Shown: positions 1 through 8,629 of the stretch, piece after piece | How the letters are laid out: each line of letters begins with the position of its first letter | How positions within the stretch are numbered: position 1 is the stretch's first letter | NCBI RefSeq assembly: GCF_003339505.1 | Contig: NZ_QPIW01000007.1 | Span: 186,001 to 250,000, forward strand | DNA length: 64,000 nucleotides | Direction of reading: 5' to 3' | Origin: Runella aurantiaca | Lineage (GTDB): Bacteria > Bacteroidota > Bacteroidia > Cytophagales > Spirosomataceae | Translations under genes and position numbers: made by a program | Notes under the pieces: model-generated | What the model was told of the DNA's origin: nothing | The model's database searches: none | Seen by the model: only the letters and a program-made list of their open reading frames with translations

Positions 1-18
1 ATATTTCAATCGAATTGT

Positions 19-843
19 TCACAAATTCACGATGATTTCGGGACGTTTGGCGTATTCTTTGATCATAAGATTAGGGGTAACGTTGGCAAATTGCTTGAAA
101 TCTTTAACCAAATGATAGTAATCTGTATAACCAAAATGAACCGCCACAGTGAGCCAGTCCAAACCGGGATGCCTTTCTTTGTACTGAAAAGCCTGATAAA
201 AACGGCTAATGCGGCTGTACAGTTTGGGACCAATCCCCATACGTTCACTGAATTTACGTTCAAACTGTCGGGCGCTTAGATTTGCCTGATTGGCAAGCCA
301 ATCCAACGAAAAAGGAGTAGGATTGGCCAGTAGCAATTGACCAATCTTATCAATAGGATGTTTTTCCCTTTGAATACACCTAAGTTTACGGAGCAGGTAC
401 TCTTCAGCGTGTGAAATCATCTGAGGATAACTATCAGCATTGGCAATCCGGTCGTTGACCGACCGCAACTCCTTATCAACAATTAATTCTGCATCGCAAA
501 ACATGGCAGTAAGCTCAGGATTGGCAAAACCCAACAGCCGAAACATGGCTCCCGGCTGAAATACAACCATTAGCATCAGGAAATCTGGTTCAGTAAATGT
601 ACGAAAATTGAGCCGGGATACTTGCTGACCAAACAAAGCATTATGGGCTATTTTTGAAGTTTTACCCGTTATTGGATCATGTGATTGTATATATCCTCTC
701 GCAAAAAACACAAGCGCTTGCTCAACACGCGTTGGATAAGGTTTAACACTAAATTCTTCTGGCATCGAACCTACGTTACACAATAGATAATTCTGCACAA
801 AAGGTTGTAAAGCCAAGCAGGGCACTATTTCTTGATAGATCAT
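19..843 (-). CDS. AraC family transcriptional regulator (paralogue A)
   Basis: DNA-binding regulator of 274 residues. Residues 1-150 or so form a poorly conserved sensor part that begins with the pattern ALQPFVQNYLL, as in AraC proteins with a DUF6597-like N-terminus. The C-terminal 100 residues carry two helix-turn-helix motifs, visible as LSARQFERKF and GYTDYYHLVKDF followed by VTPN. It lies 30 bp downstream of an alpha/beta hydrolase gene on the same strand, so the two may be co-transcribed. A TAGATTTG box (869-876, minus strand) about 25 bp before the ATG could be a private -10-like element. Three close relatives lie at 5406, 14689 and 17793. The inducer is unknown. The family call is secure. 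Confidence 0.9.
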   Translation of the reverse strand: MIYQEIVPCLALQPFVQNYLLCNVGSMPEEFSVKPYPTRVEQALVFFARGYIQSHDPITGKTSKIAHNALFGQQVSRLNFRTFTEPDFLMLMVVFQPGAMFRLLGFANPELTAMFCDAELIVDKELRSVNDRIANADSYPQMISHAEEYLLRKLRCIQREKHPIDKIGQLLLANPTPFSLDWLANQANLSARQFERKFSERMGIGPKLYSRISRFYQAFQYKERHPGLDWLTVAVHFGYTDYYHLVKDFKQFANVTPNLMIKEYAKRPEIIVNL

Positions 844-873
844 AGCCTTACGTCGTAACGGCGAAGTACAAAT

Positions 874-1629
874 CTAATTACATTTTTCCAGTATTTTCAG
901 TAATTCAACGGGCTGATCCCGCATGGCATAATGCCCCCCTTCTAAGGTCAAAACCTGCCAGCCCCGTTGTTTTGCCTTTTTAGCAAAAGGCGCAAACCCT
1001 GCTTTTTGAACATCCGCGTTTTGAGTCATTAAGATATACGAAGTGGAGATTTTTTTAACAGTAGGATTGGCAATAACCAGCGGTTCCGTAAAGGTTTTCA
1101 GAGGCTGTGGCACATCCGTTGGCGGAGTCGGTTTGGTCGGTCCAAAAAAGTAATTCACAAAGCCGTCTTTGGTAAAAGGCTTTGTCGTGGCATCTCCATT
1201 AGGTCCAAGGGAAATGTAAACACTTTCCCCATTGTCAGGTACAAAAGCATCAAGATAAATCAACTTGCTGATACGTTCGGGGACTTGTTCGGCCACGCCC
1301 GAAATCACCATCCCGCCGTAACTGTGGCCCACCAAAATGACATTGTGCAGGTCTTCAAATCGGAAAACGTTAACAATATCATCAATATGTGTTTTTAAAC
1401 TAATGGCAGGATTGGCCAAATGAACCCGTTCTCCTAAACCTGTCATCGTAGGGCGATATACAACGTCTCCCCGTGCAGTCAGTATTGAATCTATTGTTTT
1501 GTATTCCCAACCACCGCCCCAGGCTCCGTGGACGAACAATATCGTGCGTGGCTCCTGTTTTTTAACTCCCTGTCCGTACACGTATCCGATTCCGAGTAGA
1601 AAAAATAAAAAAAAGGCACTTGTTTTCAT
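874..1629 (-). CDS. Exported alpha/beta hydrolase
   Basis: Serine hydrolase of 251 residues with a signal peptide (hydrophobic stretch at residues 5-18, likely cut after VYGQ). The oxyanion-side motif VHGAWGGGW is at 33-41, the nucleophile elbow GHSYGG puts the serine at 103, and LEGGHYAM supplies the catalytic histidine near 233. An acidic residue in the YLDAF or nearby loops would complete the triad. The HGAWGGGW pattern is typical of the small EstC/hydroxynitrile-lyase-like branch that cleaves esters. The substrate is unknown. The gene leads into the AraC gene at 19-843, and a TACATTTG box on the minus strand (1654-1661) may be its promoter. Periplasmic location is inferred from the signal peptide. 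Confidence 0.85.
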   Translation of the reverse strand: MKTSAFFLFFLLGIGYVYGQGVKKQEPRTILFVHGAWGGGWEYKTIDSILTARGDVVYRPTMTGLGERVHLANPAISLKTHIDDIVNVFRFEDLHNVILVGHSYGGMVISGVAEQVPERISKLIYLDAFVPDNGESVYISLGPNGDATTKPFTKDGFVNYFFGPTKPTPPTDVPQPLKTFTEPLVIANPTVKKISTSYILMTQNADVQKAGFAPFAKKAKQRGWQVLTLEGGHYAMRDQPVELLKILEKCN

Positions 1630-1653
1630 TGTCTTGATGGTTTAATGTCAAAA

Positions 1654-1661
1654 CAAATGTA
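1654..1661 (-). promoter_or_regulatory. Possible -7 box (TACATTTG) of the hydrolase gene
   Basis: On the minus strand this reads TACATTTG, a full match to the Bacteroidota -7 consensus TAnnTTTG, 25-32 bp before the hydrolase ATG. No well-spaced TTTG lies upstream, so the call is tentative. Confidence 0.4.
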
Positions 1662-1740
1662 CCCGGTTCATGCAGGTACCGACAAGTACAAAAACGACAT
1701 CTTTTACCAATACACCTCAAATCATCTGTCCAATGAACAC

Positions 1741-1772
1741 AAAAAAAGCAAGCCTTCCGACTTGCCTTTTTT
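1741..1772 (-). terminator. Rho-independent terminator after the sugar isomerase gene
   Basis: The arms AAAAAAAGCAAG (1741-1752) and CTTGCCTTTTTT (1761-1772) pair with one mismatch around an 8-nt loop. Read on the minus strand the hairpin starts 3 bp past the stop codon of the 1776-2675 gene and ends in a run of seven T. Confidence 0.75.
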
Positions 1773-1775
1773 GAT

Positions 1776-2675
1776 TTATACCGCTTTAAAGATACCGTCC
1801 ATTTTTTGACTGATGACTTCCAGTCGCTTTCGGTCGCCGCCGGGTACTTCTGCCGAGGCCCAACCCGAATAACCAATTTTGGCGAGGGCTTGGTTGACCA
1901 CAGGCCAATTGCAATCTCCTTCCAACAACTCCACGTTAAAACCTTTCCAGAGGCCTTCGTCCTGTTGTTTTTTACGGCTGAATTCCTTGATGTCAATCTT
2001 CATGATGCGTTTGCCGAGCGCTTCAATCCAATGCTCAGGCCAGCCGTAACGGAGGATGTTGCCCACGTCAAAGTACCAGCCTACCAGCGGGTGATTGATT
2101 TCGTCTACGTAACGCGCCGCTTCAACGGGACTAATGAGGAAGTTGTTCCATACGTTTTCGAGCGCGATTTTGATGCCCGTTTTTTCAGCAATCGGAATCA
2201 ATTTACGAATCTCGGCCTGCGAACGCTCATAGGCATCTTTGTAGCTGGTGCCTTCATTGACTACGCCAGGAACGAGCAACACCGTAGTGCCGCCGTACAT
2301 TTTACAGTCATAAAGGGATTTTTCCATTGCCTTCGAGCACACCTCCCGCACTTTAGGGTCGGCACTCGACAACGGCGATTTCCAATGCGCAGAATTGACT
2401 ACTCCCGGCAGCTCCAGACCCGTTTTGTCGCGGGCGTCCAATATTTCTTTGGGGTCGATATCGTTGGGGGAATCCAGCTCAACACCGTCAAAACCAAGGT
2501 CTTTCAGGAGTTTAAATTTGTCGAGCACGGAAAGCTTTTCGGTTACCATTCCGTATTTCAAGCTCTTCTTAATCAGCGGTGGTGCCACGGGAGAAGCCTG
2601 CACAAACGTATCGACGCCTATTACTGCCGCCGAAGCCGCCACGGCGGTATTTTTGATAAATGTTCTTCTTTGCAT
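1776..2675 (-). CDS. Tat-exported sugar phosphate isomerase/epimerase-like TIM-barrel protein
   Basis: A 299-residue protein of the AP_endonuc_2 / xylose-isomerase-like TIM-barrel superfamily. It opens with a twin-arginine signal (QRRTFIKNTAVAASAA), so a folded protein is probably exported. The barrel motifs include GFDGVELDSP (near 64), IALENVWNNF, YFDVGNILRYGWPEHW and ASAEVPGG; the Glu and Asp residues in the last three are the usual divalent-metal ligands. It follows the Gfo/Idh/MocA gene on the same strand with a gap of 114 bp. In Bacteroidota such pairs commonly act on keto-sugars or inositols, but the substrate cannot be deduced here. A terminator directly follows. Confidence 0.85.
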   Translation of the reverse strand: MQRRTFIKNTAVAASAAVIGVDTFVQASPVAPPLIKKSLKYGMVTEKLSVLDKFKLLKDLGFDGVELDSPNDIDPKEILDARDKTGLELPGVVNSAHWKSPLSSADPKVREVCSKAMEKSLYDCKMYGGTTVLLVPGVVNEGTSYKDAYERSQAEIRKLIPIAEKTGIKIALENVWNNFLISPVEAARYVDEINHPLVGWYFDVGNILRYGWPEHWIEALGKRIMKIDIKEFSRKKQQDEGLWKGFNVELLEGDCNWPVVNQALAKIGYSGWASAEVPGGDRKRLEVISQKMDGIFKAV

Positions 2676-2789
2676 GAGAGAGGTTTTGGTTTATCCGAAA
2701 ATAAAATGTCCGTTAATTGTTAACAGTAATCATTCATCCTGTACGGATAAGTTTTTACAGATAACAACTAACGGACAGTATTTTAAAAC

Positions 2790-4073
2790 TTATATGAAAG
2801 GCGTAAATCCAGGGCGAGCCACCTCTATTTTTGGAATAGGTGTCTCGAAGTTGACCGAATCAGGGCCGAGTTTCTCGGTTGATTTCATGGCATCTTCCCA
2901 CGTAATTTTCTTGCCAGTATACGCTGCCATGCGACCCATGATGGCAATCATGGTGCTGTTGGCCATCCACTCACCGTTGTTAATGGGCTTGCTGTTACGG
3001 ATAGAAGCAAACAATTCGTTGTGCTCGGTTTGGTACATATCATTTTGTACGCCCGAATATTCCCACGGATTTTGTCCTTCAATTTTGTGCGTTGGACGCG
3101 AGCAATTGGCCATCGCACGGCCTTTGGTTCCGAAGGTCTCCACTAAATAGCTACGCTCCGTATTTTCCTGCTGACGCGAGAAATGGAACCCTTTGGCCCC
3201 GTTGGGATAATCGTAAGTGATGGCAAAGTGGTCAAAAATATGACCGAACAGCGGGTCAACCCGCACCTGACGACCACCCGTTCCGACGGCGCTCACGGGC
3301 AAAACATCACCCATTGCCCACGACATCATGTCGATGCTGTGAACGGCCTGCTCTACGATGTGGTCACCTGCTAACCATGTGTAATACATCCAGTTACGCA
3401 ACTGAAACTCCATATCTGACCAACCAGTCTGACGCGGAAAATTCCAGGCACCACCTGTATAATAGGTATTGTAAATGCTCATTACTTCGCCAATCGAACC
3501 ATCGTTGATTTTGCCAAATACGGCACGTTTTGGTTCGTGGAAACGCCAGCAAAAGCCCGAAACAAGCGATAGGTTTTTCTCTTTGGCGACTTTGGCCAAT
3601 TCCATGACCTTACGAATACCGGGCGCGTCAACGGCTACCGGTTTTTCACAAAAAATATGTTTACCCGCGTTGATGGCCGCTTCAAGGTGCAACGGACGGA
3701 AGAAAGGAGGAGTTGCCAATAAAACAACGTCAACGCCCGAATCAATCACTTTTTGATAGGCATCAAACCCCACGAATTTACGCTCATTGTCCACCTTTAC
3801 TTTATCTCCGTGTACTTTGCGCAATCCTTCCAAACACGTATCGAAGCGTTCAGGGAAAATATCGCCGAGGGCGTGTAAAACTACGTTGGAGTCTGCTTTG
3901 AGGGCTTGCATCGCTGCGCCAGAGCCACGGCCGCCACAACCGATAAGACCCACTTTGAGGGTGTCACTGTTGATGCCCGCAAAAGCACGATTTGGAACAA
4001 TAATGGATGGAAATGCAGTGCTTGCAAGGGCCGCTCCTGCTAATTTTAACACATCGCGACGTGAGGTGTTCAT
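2790..4073 (-). CDS. Tat-exported Gfo/Idh/MocA family oxidoreductase
   Basis: NAD(P)-dependent sugar oxidoreductase of 427 residues. Residues 1-32 are a twin-arginine signal (SRRDVLKLAGAALAS, ending near NRAFA). The Rossmann motif VGLIGCGGRGSG lies near residue 42, and the family hallmark EKPVAVDAPG follows near residue 140; the lysine of EKP is the usual catalytic/cofactor-side residue. The C-terminal two thirds are the alpha/beta dimerisation and substrate domain. Tat export fits the need to carry bound NAD(P) out of the cytoplasm, as in glucose-fructose oxidoreductase. It is upstream of, and probably co-transcribed with, the sugar isomerase-like gene at 1776. The substrate is unknown. Confidence 0.88.
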   Translation of the reverse strand: MNTSRRDVLKLAGAALASTAFPSIIVPNRAFAGINSDTLKVGLIGCGGRGSGAAMQALKADSNVVLHALGDIFPERFDTCLEGLRKVHGDKVKVDNERKFVGFDAYQKVIDSGVDVVLLATPPFFRPLHLEAAINAGKHIFCEKPVAVDAPGIRKVMELAKVAKEKNLSLVSGFCWRFHEPKRAVFGKINDGSIGEVMSIYNTYYTGGAWNFPRQTGWSDMEFQLRNWMYYTWLAGDHIVEQAVHSIDMMSWAMGDVLPVSAVGTGGRQVRVDPLFGHIFDHFAITYDYPNGAKGFHFSRQQENTERSYLVETFGTKGRAMANCSRPTHKIEGQNPWEYSGVQNDMYQTEHNELFASIRNSKPINNGEWMANSTMIAIMGRMAAYTGKKITWEDAMKSTEKLGPDSVNFETPIPKIEVARPGFTPFI

Positions 4074-4384
4074 ATAAGTGTGTGTTTAAATGGTTTAGAA
4101 AATAGTAAATATACAAAACAATGATTTACCGACGATATCCGCCTTACCTATTATTTCAAGGTTTGTACGCTGATTCAAAAATGCTACATTTTTTTTAATA
4201 AATAGTAATTAAATAGTAAATTATTTTAAATAATGACGCTAAATCCTCCATTTTGTTGGGAATTGGATTTTTTGGCCTTAACTGGAAAATGCCCATGAAT
4301 CTTTAAATGCCAAACGATGAAACCTAGTACGGGCTATTGCAAAACTGAAATCACTTCTTATTTTTGGTCAAAAAACCGACACTC
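4074..4384. other. Divergent intergenic region
   Basis: A 311-bp AT-rich spacer between the minus-strand oxidoreductase and the plus-strand bestrophin gene. It holds the bestrophin promoter at its right end and must hold the oxidoreductase promoter, for which no clear box was found. No open frame, hairpin or repeat of note was seen. Confidence 0.6.
4336..4366 (+). promoter_or_regulatory. Bacteroidota-type promoter of the bestrophin gene
   Basis: ATTG (4336-4339), a 19-bp spacer and TATTTTTG (4359-4366), an exact match to TAnnTTTG. Transcription would start near 4372, just before the ATG at 4385. It also argues against the in-frame TTG at 4364 as the start, since that codon lies inside the -7 box. 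Confidence 0.65.
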
Positions 4385-5395
4385 ATGTACGTAAAGCGCC
4401 ATCTCAATTTTGTCATTATTTATTTTTACACTTGGAGAATGATTTTAGCTTCGTTGCTTACGGGAAGTTTGGCTATTTTCGTTTACCAATACTTGGGTTG
4501 GAAGTGGGTTGCGATTCCTTGGCTACCCATGTCATTGATTGGTACGGCCACTGCTTTTTATGTAGGTTTCAAAAACAATCAAGCTTACGGCCGCAACTGG
4601 GAGGCACGTATCATTTGGGGCGGCATTACCAATTCAAGTCGGGCGTTTGGAGCTACGCTCAGGGCCTATGTTAACAACGATTTTACGGAGCATCCTGTAC
4701 CACAAACCAAGATAAACCAAGAAATACGCACGCTTATTTATCGTCATATCGGCTGGCTCCATGTGCTCAAAAACGCAATGGCCCAACGTACTGCGTGGGA
4801 ACATGAAGACATTGCCAGCAAACGCCAACGCAAAGCACTGGCCAAAGACCCAGAATCCATTGAAGAGCACTTAGCTCGCTGTTTGTCACCTGAAGAAATT
4901 GAGTGGCTAAAAACCAAGAAAAACGGAGCAACACAACTATTGGATAGGCAATCACAGCATTTGGTCAGGTTGCGGCGCGAGGGTATGATAGACCATTTTC
5001 GTCACATAGAACTACAAAAATTCATTACTGATTTCTATACTGAGCAAGGTCGATCGGAACGCATCAAAAACACGCCTTTTCCGCGCCAATATGCCACCAC
5101 GAGTTTGATTTACATCTTTATCTTTATTGTTTTGCTGCCTTTTGGGATGATTGGAGAGTTTGTTAAACTGGGTGAAACCATGCTATGGCTCCTGATTCCG
5201 TTCAACTTGGTGGTTACGTGGGTATTTATGCTGATGGAATACACCGGCGACGTGAGTGAAAATCCTTTTGAGGGGTTACTCAACGACATTCCGCTGCGTA
5301 GCATCGTTCGTACGATTGAAATTGACCTACGAGATATGCTGGGCGAAGATAATTTACCCGAAAAAATACAACCTGAATTTGGGATTTTGTTGTAA
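4385..5395 (+). CDS. Bestrophin / UPF0187 family membrane channel
   Basis: Anion/cation channel-like inner-membrane protein of 336 residues. An N-terminal pair of membrane segments contains the family pattern GFKNNQAYGRNWEAR; a long charged cytoplasmic middle section follows, then two more hydrophobic segments (SLIYIFIFIVLLPFGM and LLIPFNLVVTWVFML), then the signature ENPFEG and the end PEFGILL. The ATG at 4385 is preferred over a TTG 21 bp upstream because a promoter overlaps that TTG. It stands alone and converges on the AraC gene at 5406 with only 10 bp between. Prokaryotic bestrophins form pentameric pores; the ion passed here is unknown. Confidence 0.9.
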   Translation: MYVKRHLNFVIIYFYTWRMILASLLTGSLAIFVYQYLGWKWVAIPWLPMSLIGTATAFYVGFKNNQAYGRNWEARIIWGGITNSSRAFGATLRAYVNNDFTEHPVPQTKINQEIRTLIYRHIGWLHVLKNAMAQRTAWEHEDIASKRQRKALAKDPESIEEHLARCLSPEEIEWLKTKKNGATQLLDRQSQHLVRLRREGMIDHFRHIELQKFITDFYTEQGRSERIKNTPFPRQYATTSLIYIFIFIVLLPFGMIGEFVKLGETMLWLLIPFNLVVTWVFMLMEYTGDVSENPFEGLLNDIPLRSIVRTIEIDLRDMLGEDNLPEKIQPEFGILL

Positions 5396-5405
5396 GGTTA
5401 ACCCC

Positions 5406-6248
5406 TTACGTCTCCACCACCCCAAAGGCTCGTTCGGGTGAGTGACCATCCTGTAGAAAAAAAGCGTTGGGCGTCAAATTGGTAAATTCTTTAAAATCTC
5501 GCACCAAATGTTGGTAGTCATAGTAGCCTAAGTCGATGGCAACACTCAGCCAATCCTTGGAAGGTTGGGCGTTTTTAAGTTTCATGGCATTCTCAAAACG
5601 GGCAATTCGGGCATACAACTTGGGACTAACCCCCTCACGTTGAATAAATTGACGATAAAACTGCCGCTGACACAAGCAAGCTTGGTCGGCAAGCCAATCC
5701 AAAGAAGCAGTCGAAGGGTTTTGTAGAATATAACGGCTCACTTTATCAATCGGCCGTTCATTCTTTTTTACTTTTTTGATTAAATGCAATAAGAAACTTT
5801 CTACAATTTCAATCATTTCGGTGTAATGACCCGCGTAACTCAATCGCTCATTGACTAAGCGTATTTCGGTAGAAAACACCTGCTCAGCATCCAAAAACGT
5901 ATTGGTCAATTCATTGGCAGGAATGCCCGTAAGACGAAACAAGGCTCCGGGCTGAAATTGCACTTGAAATACCATAAAATCCCGCCCTACGTGGCGGTTT
6001 GTAACGATAGAATGTTGCCCATACAGGCGCGACCGCGTACTTTCCACCAATTTGCCATCAAATCCATATTCCACTTTTTCGGGGTCTTTCGGAAAAAAAG
6101 ACAAGCAATTTTCGGCACGAGGCCAATACGATTTTACGGGTAAAACCGCCATCGAGCGCGGAAATTCACAGCCTACAATCTGAAACTGCCTCACGTATTC
6201 ACGCAAGGCAGGGCTTGGAAGTCGATAATCGTAGATGGCCACCATCAT
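5406..6248 (-). CDS. AraC family transcriptional regulator (paralogue B)
   Basis: A 280-residue regulator built like the 19-843 protein. The N-terminal sensor part starts with SPALREYVRQFQIVG, and a C-terminal double helix-turn-helix contains LCQRQFYRQF and GYYDYQHLVRDFKEFTNLTP. The first codons give two adjacent methionines; either may be used. It starts 15 bp after the stop of the cupin gene at 6264-6812 on the same strand, so the two form an operon and the regulator probably controls, or answers to the product of, the cupin. The ligand is unknown. Confidence 0.9.
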   Translation of the reverse strand: MMVAIYDYRLPSPALREYVRQFQIVGCEFPRSMAVLPVKSYWPRAENCLSFFPKDPEKVEYGFDGKLVESTRSRLYGQHSIVTNRHVGRDFMVFQVQFQPGALFRLTGIPANELTNTFLDAEQVFSTEIRLVNERLSYAGHYTEMIEIVESFLLHLIKKVKKNERPIDKVSRYILQNPSTASLDWLADQACLCQRQFYRQFIQREGVSPKLYARIARFENAMKLKNAQPSKDWLSVAIDLGYYDYQHLVRDFKEFTNLTPNAFFLQDGHSPERAFGVVET

Positions 6249-6263
6249 CTGAGCAATTTGGGT

Positions 6264-6812
6264 TTATTTTATCGTTAATCCCGGGCCTAAAACAGTCATT
6301 CCGTGTGCTTTATGAATCTCTTCTGCTTGCTCTTTCGTCGGTGGGGCTTTCAACTCATTCATTGACAGGAAAAACTCCTCCATTTTACCCGCAGGTTGAA
6401 CGTAATAAATGATTTTGCTTTTTTCAGAGAGTTGTATCCACGTATGAGGAACGTTACGCGGACCAAAAACAGTATCCCCTGCATTCGCCGTGAACTGCTT
6501 ATCGCCTACCTGAAACAAAAACTTCCCTTCAATGATAGAAAAAATCTCGTCCTGATCATGATGTACGTGCAAAGAAGGCCCCACTTTATCGTTGCCAATA
6601 TACTCAAAAACAGCCAATTGACCATTGGTATCTTTGCCCGAAATTTTAAGGTCATTTGGGTTAATTCCTTTGTAAGGCGTATGAACACCAAAGCGGGCGT
6701 CACCCGCTTTGACCACAAACGGAGGGGTGTTCGTTGTGACCGTTTTCTGGGCTAAAAGAGATGGAGTGGCTACGCCAGCCGTGGCAACGGCCAAGAAGTT
6801 TCTGCGTTTCAT
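6264..6812 (-). CDS. Exported cupin-domain protein
   Basis: Single-domain cupin of 182 residues. The N-terminus KRRNFLAVATAGVATPSLLAQ resembles a short Tat or Sec signal. The cupin core has LHVHHDQDEIFSIIEGKF (first motif; His, His and Glu are expected metal ligands) and PRNVPHTW (second motif His). The stretch DLKISGKDTNGQLAVFEY just before the cupin core recurs almost unchanged in the cupin at 19720, so the two are paralogues. It is the first gene of a two-gene unit with the AraC gene at 5406. The family includes dioxygenases, isomerases and binding proteins; the activity here is unknown. Confidence 0.85.
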   Translation of the reverse strand: MKRRNFLAVATAGVATPSLLAQKTVTTNTPPFVVKAGDARFGVHTPYKGINPNDLKISGKDTNGQLAVFEYIGNDKVGPSLHVHHDQDEIFSIIEGKFLFQVGDKQFTANAGDTVFGPRNVPHTWIQLSEKSKIIYYVQPAGKMEEFFLSMNELKAPPTKEQAEEIHKAHGMTVLGPGLTIK

Positions 6813-7145
6813 GTTTGTTTGCTTTTAGGTTGTTTATGATGCAAAACTCCCCATTCATACGCAGAAATTGGTGGGAAAAAATGGACATTTTTGGATTTTA
6901 ATCCCCGCAATTGCGTTTCAGCTTATGTGTGAAGTCAAAACGATTAGGCATTCTTTATTTGACACCGCAAACATCATAAGTGTTGCCCTAAGTCACAGAC
7001 AACGACCCGCCACATATCTCCTTTAATAATCAGGTATTTATACCCTGCAAAACAAGTATAAATACGCTTGTTTTTTTTGCATTTTATTCTTCAATTTTGT
7101 ATAAAAATCAAATGTTTTTACGCATGTCACCCTTCCTAAATTCTA
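6813..7145. other. Divergent intergenic region before the tyrosinase gene
   Basis: A 333-bp spacer between the divergent cupin and tyrosinase genes. Its right part holds the inverted repeats annotated separately (7034-7080). No open frame was found in it. Confidence 0.6.
7034..7080 (+). promoter_or_regulatory. Overlapping inverted repeats in the tyrosinase leader
   Basis: GTATTTATAC (7034-7043) and GTATAAATAC (7056-7065) are perfect 10-bp inverted repeats with centres 22 bp apart, about two helical turns. A second stem, AAAACAAG (7049-7056) with CTTGTTTT (7067-7074), shares its arm with the first and is followed by more T residues, giving a terminator-like hairpin on the plus strand. This could be an operator, or two competing RNA hairpins 70 bp before the tyrosinase start. 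The function is inferred. Confidence 0.4.
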
Positions 7146-8621
7146 ATGGTTATGTTCAACTCATTCTATTTTTCGACAGGAATCATTTTATTGATTCTGG
7201 GGGTTTCCAACAATGTTGATTTTAAGCCCAAATCAAGCGCTTCTTCGGAGATTGTCATTTGTAAAACAGACGATCTTGAATCTTTACCCGCAACTAGTTT
7301 TACCAATAATGCAACCAATCCGATGGCAGTGATGGTTAGGAAAAATGTTTATTCCCTGACTGCCGCCGAAATTGCTTCCATTAAAACTGGGATAGCGGCC
7401 ATGAAAGCCCTGCCCACAACCAACAAAACCAGTTGGGCCTACCAAGCCGCAATTCACGGCACTACCCTTACCAACAATCTACCCTCCTGGAACTCATGCC
7501 AGCACCGCACCCAGTTCTTTCTGTCATGGCATCGTATGTATCTGTATTTTTTTGAACGAATCTTACGGGCAAAATCTGGAAATCCCAACCTCACCCTGCC
7601 CTACTGGAATTACCAAACCAACGCCGTACTGCATCCAGCCTATCGAAACAGCGCCGCCAGCAATACCTTGTATAACAGCACCAGAAATGCCTCTATCAAT
7701 AGCGGCGGAGCGTTGCCCGCAAGTATTTCGACCTCCATCAACAACGCCCTCAACAATATTCCATTTTTTGATTTTAACAGTGACCTTGAAGGCCCTCACG
7801 GTTCTGTACACGTAGCAATAGGTGGTAATATGGGAAGTGTGAATCGAGCCGCGCTAGACCCCGTTTTTTGGTTGCACCATACCAACATCGACCGGCTGTG
7901 GGAAGCTTGGCTAAGAAAATGCGGCGGACGACAAAACCCCACCTCAGGTGCTTGGGCAACGCAAAACTTTACATTTTTTGATGAAAACGGAACCGCCGTC
8001 ACCATGTCGGGTAGTCAGATTGTCAAAACTGCGACCCAATTAAATTATCGATACGATTTTCCATTTATGTTGCCCTGTAATTTTGTCATTGCTAACCTTG
8101 AGCGTTGGAGATGGATTACATTTAGACCCTTGCGCATTGAAGGCATCACAAAAATCGAAAACAATCGCGCAAAGATTTCTTTCGCCCGGTCCAATGCCGC
8201 TACCTTTGATAAGATGATTAGGGACAATAAAATGGACAAAATATTGGTATCAACCACCGATATTTCTGACAAACTTTTTGTGGAATTGGAAGACATAAAA
8301 GTAGACAAGCTCCCCGAAGGTACGGTTGAAATTTACCTCAATTTACCAGCCAACGAAGTCCCCACCTCTAAAAGCAAATCCTTTGCGGGTACGCTTGACT
8401 TGTTTACGGCTACGGCCCATGAAGGCCACGGAGAAAAGCACCCCATAATGATCAACGTAACCACTGCCGTAAACGCCCTAAAACTTAAACCAAGTGATTT
8501 AAAAAAGGCCGAATTGACAGTGGTTGTAAGGGGAAATTCAGTAAAGGGTAGTGAAATAAAAACCAACGGAAACGTACAGATAGGGGCAATTAATTTCGTT
8601 ATTCAGAAAGCACAAAAATAA
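7146..8621 (+). CDS. Tyrosinase / polyphenol oxidase with C-terminal KFDV-like domain
   Basis: Type 3 copper enzyme of 491 residues that would oxidise phenols or catechols to quinones. It has a hydrophobic N-terminal signal. CuA ligands are His104 (AAIHG), His120 (CQHR) and His129 (SWHR). CuB ligands are His218 and His222 (PHGSVH) and one of His244/245 in DPVFWLHHTNIDRLW. Cys118 sits two residues before His120, the Cys-x-His spacing known to form a thioether bond in fungal and Verrucomicrobium tyrosinases. Residues 370-491 or so form a separate domain (LPEGTVEIYLNL, FAGTLDLF) resembling the C-terminal domain of polyphenol oxidases, which in relatives shields the active site. The next gene, 8 bp on, repeats this domain alone. 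Confidence 0.9.
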   Translation: MVMFNSFYFSTGIILLILGVSNNVDFKPKSSASSEIVICKTDDLESLPATSFTNNATNPMAVMVRKNVYSLTAAEIASIKTGIAAMKALPTTNKTSWAYQAAIHGTTLTNNLPSWNSCQHRTQFFLSWHRMYLYFFERILRAKSGNPNLTLPYWNYQTNAVLHPAYRNSAASNTLYNSTRNASINSGGALPASISTSINNALNNIPFFDFNSDLEGPHGSVHVAIGGNMGSVNRAALDPVFWLHHTNIDRLWEAWLRKCGGRQNPTSGAWATQNFTFFDENGTAVTMSGSQIVKTATQLNYRYDFPFMLPCNFVIANLERWRWITFRPLRIEGITKIENNRAKISFARSNAATFDKMIRDNKMDKILVSTTDISDKLFVELEDIKVDKLPEGTVEIYLNLPANEVPTSKSKSFAGTLDLFTATAHEGHGEKHPIMINVTTAVNALKLKPSDLKKAELTVVVRGNSVKGSEIKTNGNVQIGAINFVIQKAQK

Positions 8622-8629
8622 TTGGCTTC

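Noticed and set aside
1806-2723. Plus-strand open frame of 305 codons
   Set aside because: It is the antisense of the sugar isomerase gene, with low-complexity composition and no domain motif.
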